Of a stretch of DNA of 64,000 nt, positions 45,066 through 56,445 are shown piece by piece; position 1 is the first letter of the stretch, and the number at the start of each line of letters is the position of its first letter. Source of the stretch: Chloroflexus aggregans DSM 9485 (GTDB lineage: Bacteria > Chloroflexota > Chloroflexia > Chloroflexales > Chloroflexaceae); the NCBI RefSeq assembly GCF_000021945.1, contig NC_011831.1, positions 1,150,001 through 1,214,000 on the forward strand, written 5' to 3'. The notes below the pieces were generated by a model, which saw only the letters and a program-made list of their open reading frames with translations, was not told the origin of the DNA and ran no database searches. The position numbers and the translations under genes were made by a program.

Positions 45066-45140
45066 TGGAGGCGACGGCGGGAATCGAACCCGCGAATGGC
45101 GGTTTTGCAGACCGCTGCATTACCACTTTGCTACGTCGCC
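45066..45140 (-). tRNA. tRNA-Cys (GCA)
   Basis: 75 bases including an encoded CCA. The acceptor stem is GGCGACG/CGTCGCC with discriminator U73, the hallmark of tRNA-Cys. The anticodon loop reads CUGCAAA with anticodon GCA, flanked by GCGGT/ACCGC. The T arm GCGGG-TTCGATT-CCCGC is canonical and the D loop AAAGTGGTAAT is present. Confidence 0.97.
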
Positions 45141-45150
45141 ATCGGCCTTT

Positions 45151-45179
45151 ATTGTAGCACAAACTAACCCGTGGTGCAA
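45151..45179 (-). promoter_or_regulatory. tRNA-Cys promoter
   Basis: Minus-strand TTGCAC (45174-45179), 17 bases, TACAAT (45151-45156), ending 10 bases before the tRNA 5' end. Confidence 0.7.
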
Positions 45180-45583
45180 ATCATCATGGCACCTAGCATG
45201 AGCATAGCTTGACAGGGATTCGGTGATATATGAAATCCTCTAAACGATGTTATATTATGATCTTGCCCATATTATTGTGTTTCGCTCACGCCTTAACCAC
45301 ACGACCTGACTAGTACGTGTAGACGTATAATGGCACCTGTTTCAACTTTTGCGCACTACGCTTGCTAGCCATAATGCAGATGGGAATAACTCCCACCAAT
45401 GATGGCGATACCTCATACGTGCAATGGTTCATTCTGACCGCAAGGTACTGGCCTTAATGTAGGTGGGTATACAAGATTTACGCATACAGATGTCGCCTTG
45501 TATACTTACAGGAGTACGATTGTCAGACCTAGACTGCTGCCAACTTCGACACGGGGGCTTTCTCTATGAAAGAGCGTGCAACG
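45180..45583. other. Gene-free region with an inverted repeat
   Basis: About 400 bases without a credible reading frame between tRNA-Cys and the YbaK gene. It contains one clear inverted repeat, GTATACAAG (45467-45475) and CTTGTATAC (45497-45505), 21 bases apart. Isolated TATAAT and TTGACA hexamers occur (for example TTGACA near 45209 and TATAAT near 45327 on the plus strand) but no complete unit can be assigned. Confidence 0.5.
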
Positions 45584-46069
45584 TCATGATGACGACGGTG
45601 ATACACAAGCCGTAATCGCTCCCACCGTTGCACCGACCACCCGCACCAAATCAGACGGTGCGATCCCGATCATCACCCCCCGCTGCCCGGCATTGACGTA
45701 GATCTTCGACGGCACCAGCGCCGATTCATCGAGATACGACGGCCAGCGTTTCGCGATGAGCGCTAAAGCGCCAATACCACCAACCCGTAATCCGGTCAAC
45801 CGCTCAGCTTCGACATGAGGAGCCATCTCGACGCGCTTCACGCCGGCAAGTACAGCCAATCGCTTGAGATCGAGTTGGCAATGAGCCGGTACCATCGCTA
45901 ACAATGGTCGATCACTCTTGGCGACCAGTGTCTTGAACACGTGCGCGGCCGGTATACCAATTGCCTCGGCAACTGCCACCGCATCAGGTAGCGTTGGATC
46001 ATAATCATGCACAGTGTAGGGGATCTGCTGCCGTTCAAGCACACGCATTGAGTTGAGTTTGCCGCTCAT
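45584..46069 (-). CDS. ybaK: Cys-tRNA(Pro)/Cys-tRNA(Cys) deacylase, YbaK type
   Basis: 161 aa. The INS domain shows YDPTLPDAVAVAEAIGIPAAHVFKTLVAK (with the conserved Lys), MVPAHCQLDLKRLA and RVGGIGAL. It hydrolyses mischarged Cys-tRNA(Pro) after prolyl-tRNA synthetase errors. It lies in the same orientation as tRNA-Cys, about 440 bases upstream of it. The histidine kinase gene ends 14 bases before it. Confidence 0.93.
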   Translation of the reverse strand: MSGKLNSMRVLERQQIPYTVHDYDPTLPDAVAVAEAIGIPAAHVFKTLVAKSDRPLLAMVPAHCQLDLKRLAVLAGVKRVEMAPHVEAERLTGLRVGGIGALALIAKRWPSYLDESALVPSKIYVNAGQRGVMIGIAPSDLVRVVGATVGAITACVSPSSS

Positions 46070-46082
46070 CGCAAGACCTCAC

Positions 46083-47087
46083 TCATCGTTCCACCGACGT
46101 CGAGACTGACACCGGTGTAACCGGGATCGAGACGAAAAAGGTCGTTCCTTTGCCGGGCTGACTGGTCACAGCGATTGAACCACCAATGGCTAAACATAAC
46201 CGTTGGGCAAGCGCCAGACCGATCCCAACACCATCGTATCGCGGGGTAAGCACCTCATCGAAGCGGGTAAACGGCTCAAAGAGCAGATCAAGCTGATCGT
46301 CGCTCATGCCGATACCACTGTCGCTGACCGTCAGATTCAACAGGGCCGACCCCTCGGTGCTCGACTTCAGACTAACCCGCAAGGTGATCGTACCATCTTG
46401 GGTAAACTTCGTTGCATTATGCAAGAGCTGGAGTAGGATCTGACGAATTTTCGCCCGATCACCTTCAATAATTATGGCAGGATCAACTTCAAGATCAATG
46501 GCGAACCGATTATGACGCTGCTGTGCAAGTGGAAGGATAGTCTTTTCGAGTTCATCGAGCAAGAGACCGAGTGACCAGCGATCGTGATACACCTCAATGT
46601 CACCCACCTCCAGCCGAGCTAACACAATCATGTTGTCGATCAATTCCAATAACTGTTTGCCCGAATCGTAGATGCGTTGTAACCAGGTAATCGTTTGGTC
46701 TGTTTGTGCTGTGCCGTTCTGTACATCTTCCAGCAGCAATTCACTGTAGCCGAGAATCGTCATCAGCGGGGAGTGCAATTCGTGACTAACATGAGCAAGA
46801 AACGCACTTTTCGCTTTAGCGGCAACGGCTGCTTCCTGTTGCGCGACGGCCAACTCACGTTCAAGCTCGGCCAGACGGCTCCGCATGTGCGACGATGGCA
46901 TGACCCTCGACGTGGCGACGAGCCACCCACCACCAAATGCTGCTAAGATCGCCGGCCACCACCAACCCGCCCATACGAACACGGCTATCGCCGTTCCTAG
47001 CGCCACAATGGCAAGGAACAGTAACCACCCCTGCCGCAAACTCGACAGCCTCCACAAGCGCCAGATCAGTAGCCAGAAGCGCTTCAA
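46083..47087 (-). CDS. Membrane sensor histidine kinase
   Basis: 334 aa from a TTG at 47087 preceded by GAGGAG. Two closely spaced membrane segments (about 20-60), a coiled-coil linker (SRLAELERELAVAQQEAAVAAKAK), HisKA with the phosphorylated His in AHVSHELHSPL (about 100) and HATPase_c with N (LLHNATKF), G1 (DSGIGM), F and G2 (DGVGIGLALA) boxes. There is almost no extracytoplasmic sensor. No response regulator is adjacent, so it is an orphan kinase. Confidence 0.92.
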   Translation of the reverse strand: MKRFWLLIWRLWRLSSLRQGWLLFLAIVALGTAIAVFVWAGWWWPAILAAFGGGWLVATSRVMPSSHMRSRLAELERELAVAQQEAAVAAKAKSAFLAHVSHELHSPLMTILGYSELLLEDVQNGTAQTDQTITWLQRIYDSGKQLLELIDNMIVLARLEVGDIEVYHDRWSLGLLLDELEKTILPLAQQRHNRFAIDLEVDPAIIIEGDRAKIRQILLQLLHNATKFTQDGTITLRVSLKSSTEGSALLNLTVSDSGIGMSDDQLDLLFEPFTRFDEVLTPRYDGVGIGLALAQRLCLAIGGSIAVTSQPGKGTTFFVSIPVTPVSVSTSVER

Positions 47088-47230
47088 TGGTCTCCTCGCA
47101 CCGAATACGCCAATAGCATCTTCATATAGATGTAGATACTATCTTACCGCAAATCGGTGACGAGGCGAACAAGACATTTTTAATAAAAATGATATATCTA
47201 GTATCTCATACACCAGGCCAAATGTCACTC

Positions 47231-48367
47231 CTATTCCGACCCTAACCGATCCAAAAATTCCCGAATGACAACACTCTGGGCAGCTATATCGGTCAGAAAC
47301 GCATCGTGGCCGGCGTCAGTCATGATCAGATGCGTTGTAAACGACCGCCCGGCAGCCTGTGCCGCTACTGCCATGTGATACGTCTCGCTCGGTGGATAGA
47401 GCCAATCGCTGCTGTAGGCCAACGCCAAAAACCGTGCTCGTGCCAGATCAAACGCCGCTGTTAAGGAGCCGTAGCGCGCCGCAAGATCCCAACTGTCCAT
47501 AGCGCGCGTGATCGTCAAATAAGAATTGGCATCAAACCGTTCGTTGAAACGTGCCGCCTGATGCTCAAGATAGTGTTCAATCGCAAAATGTGGCCCAAGG
47601 TCAAGCGGTCCGGGATCACCGCGCCGCCCAAACCGCTGCTCCAACTTTGGCTCACAGAGATACGTAATATGACCGAGCATGCGTGCTACCGCCAAACCAT
47701 CACGTGGCGGCTCACCATCGTAGTAGTCGCCACCACGCCAACGCGGATCGGCCATAATTGCACGCCGGCCGATATAATTCCACGCTACCGTCTGCGGACT
47801 CGAACGCGCACTCGTCGCCAACAAGATCGCACCACGCACACGCTGCGGATACTCGACCGCCCATGCCAATGCCTGAAATCCACCCATCGAACCACCGGCT
47901 ACGGCCAACAAGGTATCAATCCCAAGGGCATCAATCAGGCGTTGTTGGGCGTGTACCATATCCTCAATGGTAATGATCGGAAACCGTGAACCGTAGGGCT
48001 TCCCATCAACCGGATGTGGACTCGACGGGCCGGTCGAACCGCGGCAGCCACCGATCACATTCGAGCAGATCACAAAGTAGCGGTTGGTATCAAATGCGCG
48101 GCCCGGCCCGATCATTCCATCCCACCAGCCCGGTTTGCGATCAGTAGGACTATGATAACCGGCTGCGTGTGCATCACCCGACAAAGCGTGCAGAATCAGA
48201 ATGGCATTCGAGCGGTCGGGCGCTAGTTCACCGTAAGTCTCGTAGGCAATCGTCAGCGGCCCCAATGTCACGCCGCTCGTCAGGGTCAGCGGTGTCGTCC
48301 AATGCATGCGCTGGGTACGCACGAAGCCAACCCCTTCGGAGGTTGGCGCCGGAGCAATTGCTTCCAT
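47231..48367 (-). CDS. metX: Homoserine O-acetyltransferase
   Basis: 378 aa alpha/beta hydrolase-fold enzyme. It makes O-acetylhomoserine, the substrate of MetY. Signatures: [14 protein letters not shown], the nucleophile elbow [14 protein letters not shown] with catalytic Ser, [19 protein letters not shown], and the Asp and His of YSSDWLYP and TDAGHDAFL. It follows metY by 79 bases and shares its SAM riboswitch. Confidence 0.96.
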   Translation of the reverse strand: MEAIAPAPTSEGVGFVRTQRMHWTTPLTLTSGVTLGPLTIAYETYGELAPDRSNAILILHALSGDAHAAGYHSPTDRKPGWWDGMIGPGRAFDTNRYFVICSNVIGGCRGSTGPSSPHPVDGKPYGSRFPIITIEDMVHAQQRLIDALGIDTLLAVAGGSMGGFQALAWAVEYPQRVRGAILLATSARSSPQTVAWNYIGRRAIMADPRWRGGDYYDGEPPRDGLAVARMLGHITYLCEPKLEQRFGRRGDPGPLDLGPHFAIEHYLEHQAARFNERFDANSYLTITRAMDSWDLAARYGSLTAAFDLARARFLALAYSSDWLYPPSETYHMAVAAQAAGRSFTTHLIMTDAGHDAFLTDIAAQSVVIREFLDRLGSE

Positions 48368-48446
48368 ATCGATCTTCTCCCTGTCAGCAAGGAACGAGAA
48401 CGAGCTGCGGCGGCAACGCCATTGTTACCGCCACATCGGTCAGAAA

Positions 48447-49957
<1,511 letters not shown>

Positions 49958-50010
49958 GTGTGTGTTGTTGAGGTACGTTTTGGTGTCGCCTTCACCAATG
50001 TGGTGTCGTA

Positions 50011-50040
50011 AATATAAACTATACGACGTGTATTTGTCAA
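50011..50040 (-). promoter_or_regulatory. metY-metX promoter
   Basis: Minus-strand TTGACA (50035-50040), 18 bases, TATATT (50011-50016), about 45 bases before the aptamer. Confidence 0.7.
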
Positions 50041-50298
50041 GTTCAATCGAAACCAACGACGGCTCGCCATAACTTCACGTCTCCCAGGTCATTGTGTCTT
50101 GACAAAGCACATGCTCTTGGGTAGGATGAATATGGAACCCATATCTGAATCTGCATAATTTCATTGCATGCGTGTGTAACAGACTGTCAACACCACTGTT
50201 GCCTCATCAAGGCATTACGTGTTGGCAATGACCATTGTTCTAGTACAGAGGCTGTCTGGTTTATTCCTCATTTTCAAACGAGACAGCAAGGAGCTCTT

Positions 50299-51108
50299 GT
50301 GAAGATCGCCGGCAATTACACCTTTGCTGCCAGTCGTGAGGAAGTGTGGGCAGCGTTGAATGATCCAGAAGTCTTGGCCCGCACTATTCCCGGTTGCCAG
50401 CGCCTTGAGCAAGTTGGCGAAAATGAGTACGAAAGTACGCTAAAGATTGGCCTGCAAGCAGTGCGCGGTGTATATAGTGGGCGGGTAAAGATCGATAACA
50501 TCAATCCGCCCGCATCGTATGATATTCATGTTGATGGCAAAGGAAATAACGGTTTTCTCAAGGGATCGGGCAGAATCCAGCTCCGCGAAGAGAACGGTCA
50601 AACCATTCTCGATTATGGTGGTGAAGCACACGTCGGCGGCACAATTGCAAGTGTCGGTCAGCGCTTACTCGATGGTGCTGCTAAGACGTTAATCTCTCAG
50701 AGTCTCAAAGCCTTAGCCGCCCAGATCGAAGCACGCCGCACCGGGGCTGCTTCGCCATCACCTGAAACAACACCATCAGTGGCGGGGGAACCTACATCGG
50801 CGGCTCCAGCCGAACCAACGCCGACTGTGGCAGCTTCGGCGGCTCCAGCCGAACCAACATCGCCCGCGTCGGCTTCTGACACAACCTCTATCCCGTCACC
50901 AACGGCAGAACCGACACAATCCGCTCCGCCCAACCCCACAACGGAACAACCTGCGTACCGACGAACAATCCATGTTCCTGCCGGTGAAGGGTTAAGTGAA
51001 GTCGATGTCGCACTCGGCGTGATCGAAGATTTCTTGAAGGAACGTCCGTGGGTGCCGTGGGTCATTATTGCGTTCTTGCTTGGGTATCTTCTCGGCCAGC
51101 GTCGCTAA
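50299..51108 (+). CDS. coxG: CoxG-like SRPBCC protein with C-terminal membrane anchor
   Basis: 269 aa from a GTG at 50299 (AAGGAG 5 bases upstream). Residues 1-150 are an SRPBCC/CoxG domain (KIAGNYTFAASREEVWAALNDPEVLARTIPGCQ is the signature opening). A Pro/Ala/Thr-rich linker (about 155-235) leads to a terminal membrane helix (PWVPWVIIAFLLGYLLGQRR). CoxG tethers molybdenum CO dehydrogenase to the membrane in Oligotropha and delivers electrons to quinone. It opens the cox cluster. Confidence 0.92.
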   Translation: MKIAGNYTFAASREEVWAALNDPEVLARTIPGCQRLEQVGENEYESTLKIGLQAVRGVYSGRVKIDNINPPASYDIHVDGKGNNGFLKGSGRIQLREENGQTILDYGGEAHVGGTIASVGQRLLDGAAKTLISQSLKALAAQIEARRTGAASPSPETTPSVAGEPTSAAPAEPTPTVAASAAPAEPTSPASASDTTSIPSPTAEPTQSAPPNPTTEQPAYRRTIHVPAGEGLSEVDVALGVIEDFLKERPWVPWVIIAFLLGYLLGQRR

Positions 51109-51210
51109 CCGACGCAGCCGCCGGTTGTCGTATATTCGGTTCAGTCAGCTTACGTCCATCATCTATCGCCCGTCAGTAGTTCGCTTCGCAATCAACGAGG
51201 AGGTTGGAGA

Positions 51211-51693
51211 GTGACAACGATAACGGTCACAGTCAACGGCGTTCGCTACACCAGCGATGTCGAGCCCCGCTTACTGCTGGTTCACTACCTGCGCGAACAT
51301 CTTAACTTGACCGGGACCCACATTGGGTGTGATACCAGCCAGTGCGGTGCATGTGTCGTTCACGTCAACGGCGTCAGCGTTAAGTCGTGTACGATGCTCG
51401 CCGTCCAATGTGATGGAGCCGAAATTACCACCATCGAGGGATTGGCGTCAGATGGTCAGCTCCATCCGCTGCAAGAGGGTTTCTGGGAGAAGCACGGTCT
51501 TCAGTGTGGTTTCTGCACCCCCGGTATGATCATGGCCGCCGCCGATCTGCTCAAGCGTAACCCCAATCCAACTGAAGACGAAATTCGCCACGGCCTCGAA
51601 GGTAATCTTTGCCGTTGCACCGGCTACGAGAATATCGTCCGCGCCGTGCGCTATGCTGCTGAGAAAATGGCAGCAACGCAGGCGGCTGATTAG
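51211..51693 (+). CDS. coxS: CoxS-like [2Fe-2S] subunit
   Basis: 160 aa from a GTG at 51211 (GGAGG upstream). All eight cluster Cys are present: 40, 45, 48 and 60 (plant-type ferredoxin domain) and 99, 102, 134 and 136 (helical domain, GFCTPGM and CRCTGY). Small subunit of xanthine dehydrogenase-family molybdenum hydroxylases. Expected to relay electrons from CoxL to CoxM. Confidence 0.97.
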   Translation: MTTITVTVNGVRYTSDVEPRLLLVHYLREHLNLTGTHIGCDTSQCGACVVHVNGVSVKSCTMLAVQCDGAEITTIEGLASDGQLHPLQEGFWEKHGLQCGFCTPGMIMAAADLLKRNPNPTEDEIRHGLEGNLCRCTGYENIVRAVRYAAEKMAATQAAD

Positions 51694-51737
51694 TCCGTTC
51701 GGTAACCGTTCACAGCGAACCTAGTGAGGAGTCAAGG

Positions 51738-54101
51738 ATGACCGTTACTGAGATGAAGGAGCGACTAGTCGGACGGGCGCTAAAGCGCCGGGAAGATCCG
51801 AAGCTGATTACCGGACACGGCAATTATCTCGATGACATCAAGTTGCCGGGTATGCTGCATATTGCTTTGGTGCGTAGCCCCTACGCCCACGCCAAGATCG
51901 TCTCAATTGATGCAAGTAAAGCCCTGGCGATGCCCGGCGTGGTTGCCGTCTTTACCGGCAAAGATATGCTCGATATTAACCCGATGCCGGCTGCATGGCA
52001 AGCCTCTGGGGTGAAGAATTACCCGGTACCACCACGTGCGCTGGCCGTTGATAAAGTGGCTCTGGTCGGCGATCCGGTGGCGATGGTCGTGGCCGAGAAT
52101 CGCTATATCGCACGCGATGCTGCCGATGCGGTTGAAGTAGAGTACGAGCCGTTGCCGGCAGTGGTCGATGCCCGTAAAGCTGTCGAACCCGGCGCACCCC
52201 AAATCCACGAGGCGGCCCCGAACAATATCGTGTTTGAGTGGGAATGCGGTAATAAAGCAGCCGCCGATGCTGCTATTGCCGGCGCCGAAGTGGTGGTGAA
52301 AGAGGAGATTATTAACCAGCGTCTGATTCCTACGCCGATGGAGACGCGCGGCTCCATCGCCCGCTATGATGCAACAACCGGTGAATGGACGGTCTGGATG
52401 ACCTCACAGGCGCCCCACGTTCATCGCCTCCTCTTGACGGCTTTCGTCTTCGGTGTGCCGGAAACGAAGCTGCGCTGTATCGCCCCCAATGTCGGCGGTG
52501 GTTTCGGCCAGAAGATCTTCTGCTACAACGATATGGCCTTCACGATGTGGGCGTCACGCAAGCTGGGCCGTCCGGTGAAGTTTGTCGAGGATCGCTCCGA
52601 GAATTATAAGTACTCGACCCATGGCCGTGATCACATCACCGAGGCTGAGCTGGCCGGTACCCGCGATGGGAAGATTACCGGTCTCCGCGTGAAGACATGG
52701 GCGAATATCGGTGCATACTTCTCGACCGTCGCCGCCGGTATCCCAACCACGCTGTACGGTCGGATTATCACCGGTGTGTACAAGATTCCGGCAGCTTATG
52801 TCCACGTTACCGGCGTGTACACGAATACGGCCATGGTTGATGCTTACCGTGGTGCCGGTCGCCCCGAAGCAAGCTATCTGATCGAGCGCATGGTTGACCG
52901 TTTCGCCGCCGAGATCGGGATGGATCCGGCTGAGGTGCGCCGCAAGAATTTCATCCAACCCGAAGACTTCCCTTACGATAACGGGCTTGGTCTACTGCCC
53001 TACGATAGTGGCAATTACGAACCGGCTTTGAATAAGGCCCTCGAAATTGCCGGCTACACTGAGTTCCGTAAGCAGCAAGCAGAACTGCGCAAGCAGGGAC
53101 GCTACCTCGGCATTGGTATCTCGTCGTATGTCGAGATTTGTGGTATCGCGCCGAGCGCGTGGATGGGTGGTCAAGGCTGGGGCGCCGGTCTCTGGGAAAG
53201 CGCCAACGTGCGCGTTCACCTCACCGGTAAAGTGGTAGTGACAACCGGTTCGCTACCGCACGGGCAGGGCCTCGAAACGACCTTTGCTCAAATTGTGGCC
53301 GACGAGCTGGGCGTGCCCTACGAAGATGTCGAGATTCAGTGGGGTGATACACAGGGTACGCCATTCGGTTACGGCACCTACGGCTCACGCTCGCTCGCCG
53401 TCGGTGGGGTAGCCATCAAGCGCAGCGTCGATAAGATTAAGGAAAAGGCTCGTAAATTGGCTGCCCACCTGCTTGAAGCCAATGAAGCCGATATTGTCTT
53501 TGAGAATGGCCGCGCGTATGTCAAAGGATCGCCCGATAAAGCGAAGACCATCGGTGAATTGGCTGCCGCTGCTGCCGTCGCGTATAACTTGCCGCCCGGT
53601 ATGGAACCCTTCCTCGATGAGACGAGCTACTACGATCCGCCGAACTGCACCTTCCCATTCGGCACGCACGTTAGCATTGTCGAGGTCGATCCAGAAACCG
53701 GTCATGTCAAACTGTTGCGCTACATCGCCGTTGACGACTGCGGCAACCAGATCAACCCGCTGATTGTTGAGGGTCAGATCCACGGCGGCATTGCCCAAGG
53801 ATTGGCGCAGGCTCTCTATGAAGGCGCCGTGTATAACGAAGATGGCCAGTTGCTGACCGGTACGTTGATGGACTATGCGGTACCGACGGCAGCGATGGTG
53901 CCCCATATCGAGACCGACCATACCGTTACGCCGTCGCCGGTGAACCCGCTTGGCGTGAAGGGAGCCGGTGAGGCGGGCACGATTGCCTCGGCGCAATGTG
54001 TGATGAACGCGATCATCGACGCGCTCGCGCCGTTCGGTGTCAAGTATTTACAGATGCCGGCCACACCGGAGCGGATCTGGAAGGCTATTCACGGGAAGTA
54101 G
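51738..54101 (+). CDS. coxL: Aerobic-type CO dehydrogenase-like large subunit, form II
   Basis: 787 aa molybdopterin subunit. VGRALKRREDPKLITGHGNYLDDI is the typical start. The active-site loop reads AYRGAGRPEA, which is the form II (BMS-type) loop; true CO dehydrogenases of form I have AYRCSFR with the Cys that binds copper. GVKGAGEAGTIAS near the C-terminus holds the catalytic Glu. Ligands for the cytosine-dinucleotide cofactor are conserved. So the complex belongs to the family, but CO as the physiological substrate is doubtful. Confidence 0.93.
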   Translation: MTVTEMKERLVGRALKRREDPKLITGHGNYLDDIKLPGMLHIALVRSPYAHAKIVSIDASKALAMPGVVAVFTGKDMLDINPMPAAWQASGVKNYPVPPRALAVDKVALVGDPVAMVVAENRYIARDAADAVEVEYEPLPAVVDARKAVEPGAPQIHEAAPNNIVFEWECGNKAAADAAIAGAEVVVKEEIINQRLIPTPMETRGSIARYDATTGEWTVWMTSQAPHVHRLLLTAFVFGVPETKLRCIAPNVGGGFGQKIFCYNDMAFTMWASRKLGRPVKFVEDRSENYKYSTHGRDHITEAELAGTRDGKITGLRVKTWANIGAYFSTVAAGIPTTLYGRIITGVYKIPAAYVHVTGVYTNTAMVDAYRGAGRPEASYLIERMVDRFAAEIGMDPAEVRRKNFIQPEDFPYDNGLGLLPYDSGNYEPALNKALEIAGYTEFRKQQAELRKQGRYLGIGISSYVEICGIAPSAWMGGQGWGAGLWESANVRVHLTGKVVVTTGSLPHGQGLETTFAQIVADELGVPYEDVEIQWGDTQGTPFGYGTYGSRSLAVGGVAIKRSVDKIKEKARKLAAHLLEANEADIVFENGRAYVKGSPDKAKTIGELAAAAAVAYNLPPGMEPFLDETSYYDPPNCTFPFGTHVSIVEVDPETGHVKLLRYIAVDDCGNQINPLIVEGQIHGGIAQGLAQALYEGAVYNEDGQLLTGTLMDYAVPTAAMVPHIETDHTVTPSPVNPLGVKGAGEAGTIASAQCVMNAIIDALAPFGVKYLQMPATPERIWKAIHGK

Positions 54102-54166
54102 CGAAGTTTTGAGCAGGCGCAGGCTAGATATGGCTGGCGCCTGCCACAATGGATAAGGGAGCAGCT

Positions 54167-55027
54167 ATGATTCCAGCCCCATTCGATTATCATGCACCGG
54201 CCAGCCTTGCCGAGGCGCTCACTCTCTTACAGAAATACGGTGATGACGCCAAGATTTTGGCCGGTGGACATTCACTTCTACCGGCGATGAAGCTACGACT
54301 CGCTTCACCGAGTGTCCTGATCGATATCAACAAAGTAGCCGAGTTACGTGGGATCAAGGTGAACGGTACGGTTGAGATCGGCGCAATGACGACGTGGAGC
54401 GCGATTGAGCATGATGCGGCATTGGCCAAGGCCTGCCCGGTTATGGCCGAAGCCGTAGCCCTGATCGGCGATATTCAGGTGCGTAACCGTGGTACCATCG
54501 GTGGTTCGCTCGCCCACGCCGATCCTGCTGCCGATATGCCGGCAGTCGTATTGGCTCTTGATGCGCACATTCACGTTGAAGGCCCGAACGGCCCACGCGC
54601 CATCGCCGCTGCCGATTTCTTTACCGACATGCTGAGCACGGCGCTTGAGCCGGGTGAAATCATCACCTCGATCACATTCAACAGTCTTGGTCCCGGTGAG
54701 GGCGCAGCGTATGCCAAGTTCCCTCACCCTGCCAGCCGCTACGCGATTGTAGGCGCAGCAGCGTATGTCAAAATGGAAAACGGGCAAATCACGGCCTGCC
54801 GGGTCGCGATTACGGGCGCCGGTCCCAAAGCCGAACGTCAGCCTGCCGTCGAACAAGCCCTGATCGGCACCGACGGTAGTGCCGATGCGGTAGCCGCAGC
54901 CGCAGCCCACGCCGGCGAAGGCATGGATATGCTCGGTGACATCCACGCCAGCGAAGAGTATCGGCGAGCGATGTGCAAGGTGTACACCAAACGCGCGCTG
55001 CTGAAGGCGATTGAACGAGCCCGGTAG
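54167..55027 (+). CDS. coxM: CoxM-like FAD subunit
   Basis: 286 aa from the ATG at 54167 (GGGAG upstream; an in-frame ATG six codons earlier is less favoured). FAD-binding loops AGGHSLLPAMKLRLASP and TIGGSLAHADPAADMP are intact, and a C-terminal CO_deh_flav_C domain follows. Third subunit of the complex; passes electrons from the Fe-S clusters to the acceptor. Confidence 0.97.
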   Translation: MIPAPFDYHAPASLAEALTLLQKYGDDAKILAGGHSLLPAMKLRLASPSVLIDINKVAELRGIKVNGTVEIGAMTTWSAIEHDAALAKACPVMAEAVALIGDIQVRNRGTIGGSLAHADPAADMPAVVLALDAHIHVEGPNGPRAIAAADFFTDMLSTALEPGEIITSITFNSLGPGEGAAYAKFPHPASRYAIVGAAAYVKMENGQITACRVAITGAGPKAERQPAVEQALIGTDGSADAVAAAAAHAGEGMDMLGDIHASEEYRRAMCKVYTKRALLKAIERAR

Positions 55028-55044
55028 TCCGCTATCCGTCAAGG

Positions 55045-55077
55045 TAAAGGGCGGGGGTTGGTCAACCCGCCCTTTAT
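55045..55077 (+). terminator. Terminator of the cox cluster
   Basis: TAAAGGGCGGG and CCCGCCCTTTA pair perfectly across 10 bases, 18 bases after the coxM stop. Confidence 0.85.
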
Positions 55078-55170
55078 GGATACGGTTCGTAACCGGTTGC
55101 ATAGTAGCACACGTAGGAACTATAATTAGGCACCCTAACGCCCTCACAGCGTGCGCAGCAGCGGATACCA

Positions 55171-56193
55171 TCACCTAATAACTTTGAAATACACGATAGC
55201 TTTGTTGCCTGACTGCACACCCTCCATCGTAATGGCGTACAAGCCCGACGGGTTCGAGGAACTGCCTGTGATGCCAACGCGATAGCGACCTTCTGCATCA
55301 GCAGTACTGTCACCGGTGTTGTCGATTGGAATCACCGCGCCGGTTGCGAGGTATGTCACATACAGCCCGATTCGTTCGCCCGGTGTGAAGCCGAACCCGG
55401 AAACTTCGAGAAAAAAGGGTTCGTTGTTGATAACCCGAACACAGTTCGGTACGACAACACCATTCACCGATGGCGGAATGCCGCTACACGGATCGGCAGG
55501 ACTAGGGGTTGGTTGGGGTTGTGGCGGTGGTTGTGACCCAAACGCTTCACGACCGAGCAAACCAAGGAGTACGACATCTGGACCGAGGTTGGTATGTAAC
55601 TCGAGACGAGCCCGCTCGAACCACTGCGTCAATACGGTATCCCCAGAAGAGTTTGTTTCGACCCGTGCTTCGGTCAAGGGTAAACCGAACAGCGCCAAGC
55701 TCTCGGCTTCACTAAATCCACGTCTACCGTCAAAATCAAGCCCATGCGACTGCCAGTAACGTAAAAACGCATCACAAACGAGATGTTGGGTTTGAGCAAA
55801 ATAACGGCAACTGGACTGCTGCGTCGTTGGTGCCTTTGGTTCGTTCTGCCAAGGTGTACCACGCCGCTGCAACAAATCATCTCCCAACCTTCCGAGCAGA
55901 ACATCGTAGGGATGTGCATTCTCTGCGTGCAGTTCAAATCGATTGCGCTCGAAGATTTGCACTAGCCGCACCTTGCCTTCTACCTCTTGCTGGAACGCAG
56001 GCGTGATCGGGAAGCCAAACACCGGCAAACCACCGTTCTGCCGCCAGTATTCGGCAAACCGGCCTTCGATGCAATCCGGCACTTCATTGAAGCAGATCCG
56101 GTTCTGCGCTTGCACCGACTCTGCTGGTACAAGCGCTACCAACAGCGCTACCACCACGGCTATTGTGCATCGGTACATCTGGTGTGAATTCAT
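55171..56193 (-). CDS. Secreted protein with two YPIT/FER-type repeat modules
   Basis: 340 aa. Signal peptide about 1-29 (MYRCTIAVVVALLVALVPAESVQA). Two copies of an extracellular module: about 42-110 (FAEYWRQNGGLPVFGFPIT...LVQIFERNRFELH...YDVLLGRLG) and about 140-220 (FLRYWQSHGLDF...FGLPLT...LTQWFERARLELH...DVVLLGLLG). A Pro/Gln linker and a beta domain follow (about 255-340). The same module occurs in the two PD40 proteins at the left end. Role unknown, perhaps surface binding. GGAG precedes the ATG. Confidence 0.8.
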   Translation of the reverse strand: MNSHQMYRCTIAVVVALLVALVPAESVQAQNRICFNEVPDCIEGRFAEYWRQNGGLPVFGFPITPAFQQEVEGKVRLVQIFERNRFELHAENAHPYDVLLGRLGDDLLQRRGTPWQNEPKAPTTQQSSCRYFAQTQHLVCDAFLRYWQSHGLDFDGRRGFSEAESLALFGLPLTEARVETNSSGDTVLTQWFERARLELHTNLGPDVVLLGLLGREAFGSQPPPQPQPTPSPADPCSGIPPSVNGVVVPNCVRVINNEPFFLEVSGFGFTPGERIGLYVTYLATGAVIPIDNTGDSTADAEGRYRVGITGSSSNPSGLYAITMEGVQSGNKAIVYFKVIR

Positions 56194-56445
56194 AGAAAAT
56201 CTCCTTAATATTCACTAATCAAATACAGAAAGTAGAGATAATTAAAATTGTACAAATTACGATGTTAGCAGGCAATATTTAATTTAAAAATTTTACGTTA
56301 ATAATATTTTACTGGATTATTTGTGAAATTGGTTATTTTAATTATTTATTAACTCATGCCACATCACAAAGTAAATCTATCAAGAGATTAATTCTTTAAT
56401 ATCATCACAAGATCACACATACGAACTCTACCCAAAACCCTTCGC
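56194..56445 (-). promoter_or_regulatory. AT-rich upstream region and promoter of the repeat-module protein
   Basis: Minus-strand TTGCCT (56270-56275), 17 bases, TACAAT (56247-56252), about 55 bases before the ATG. The region to 56400 is very AT-rich, unlike the surrounding DNA, and holds no reading frame. Confidence 0.6.
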
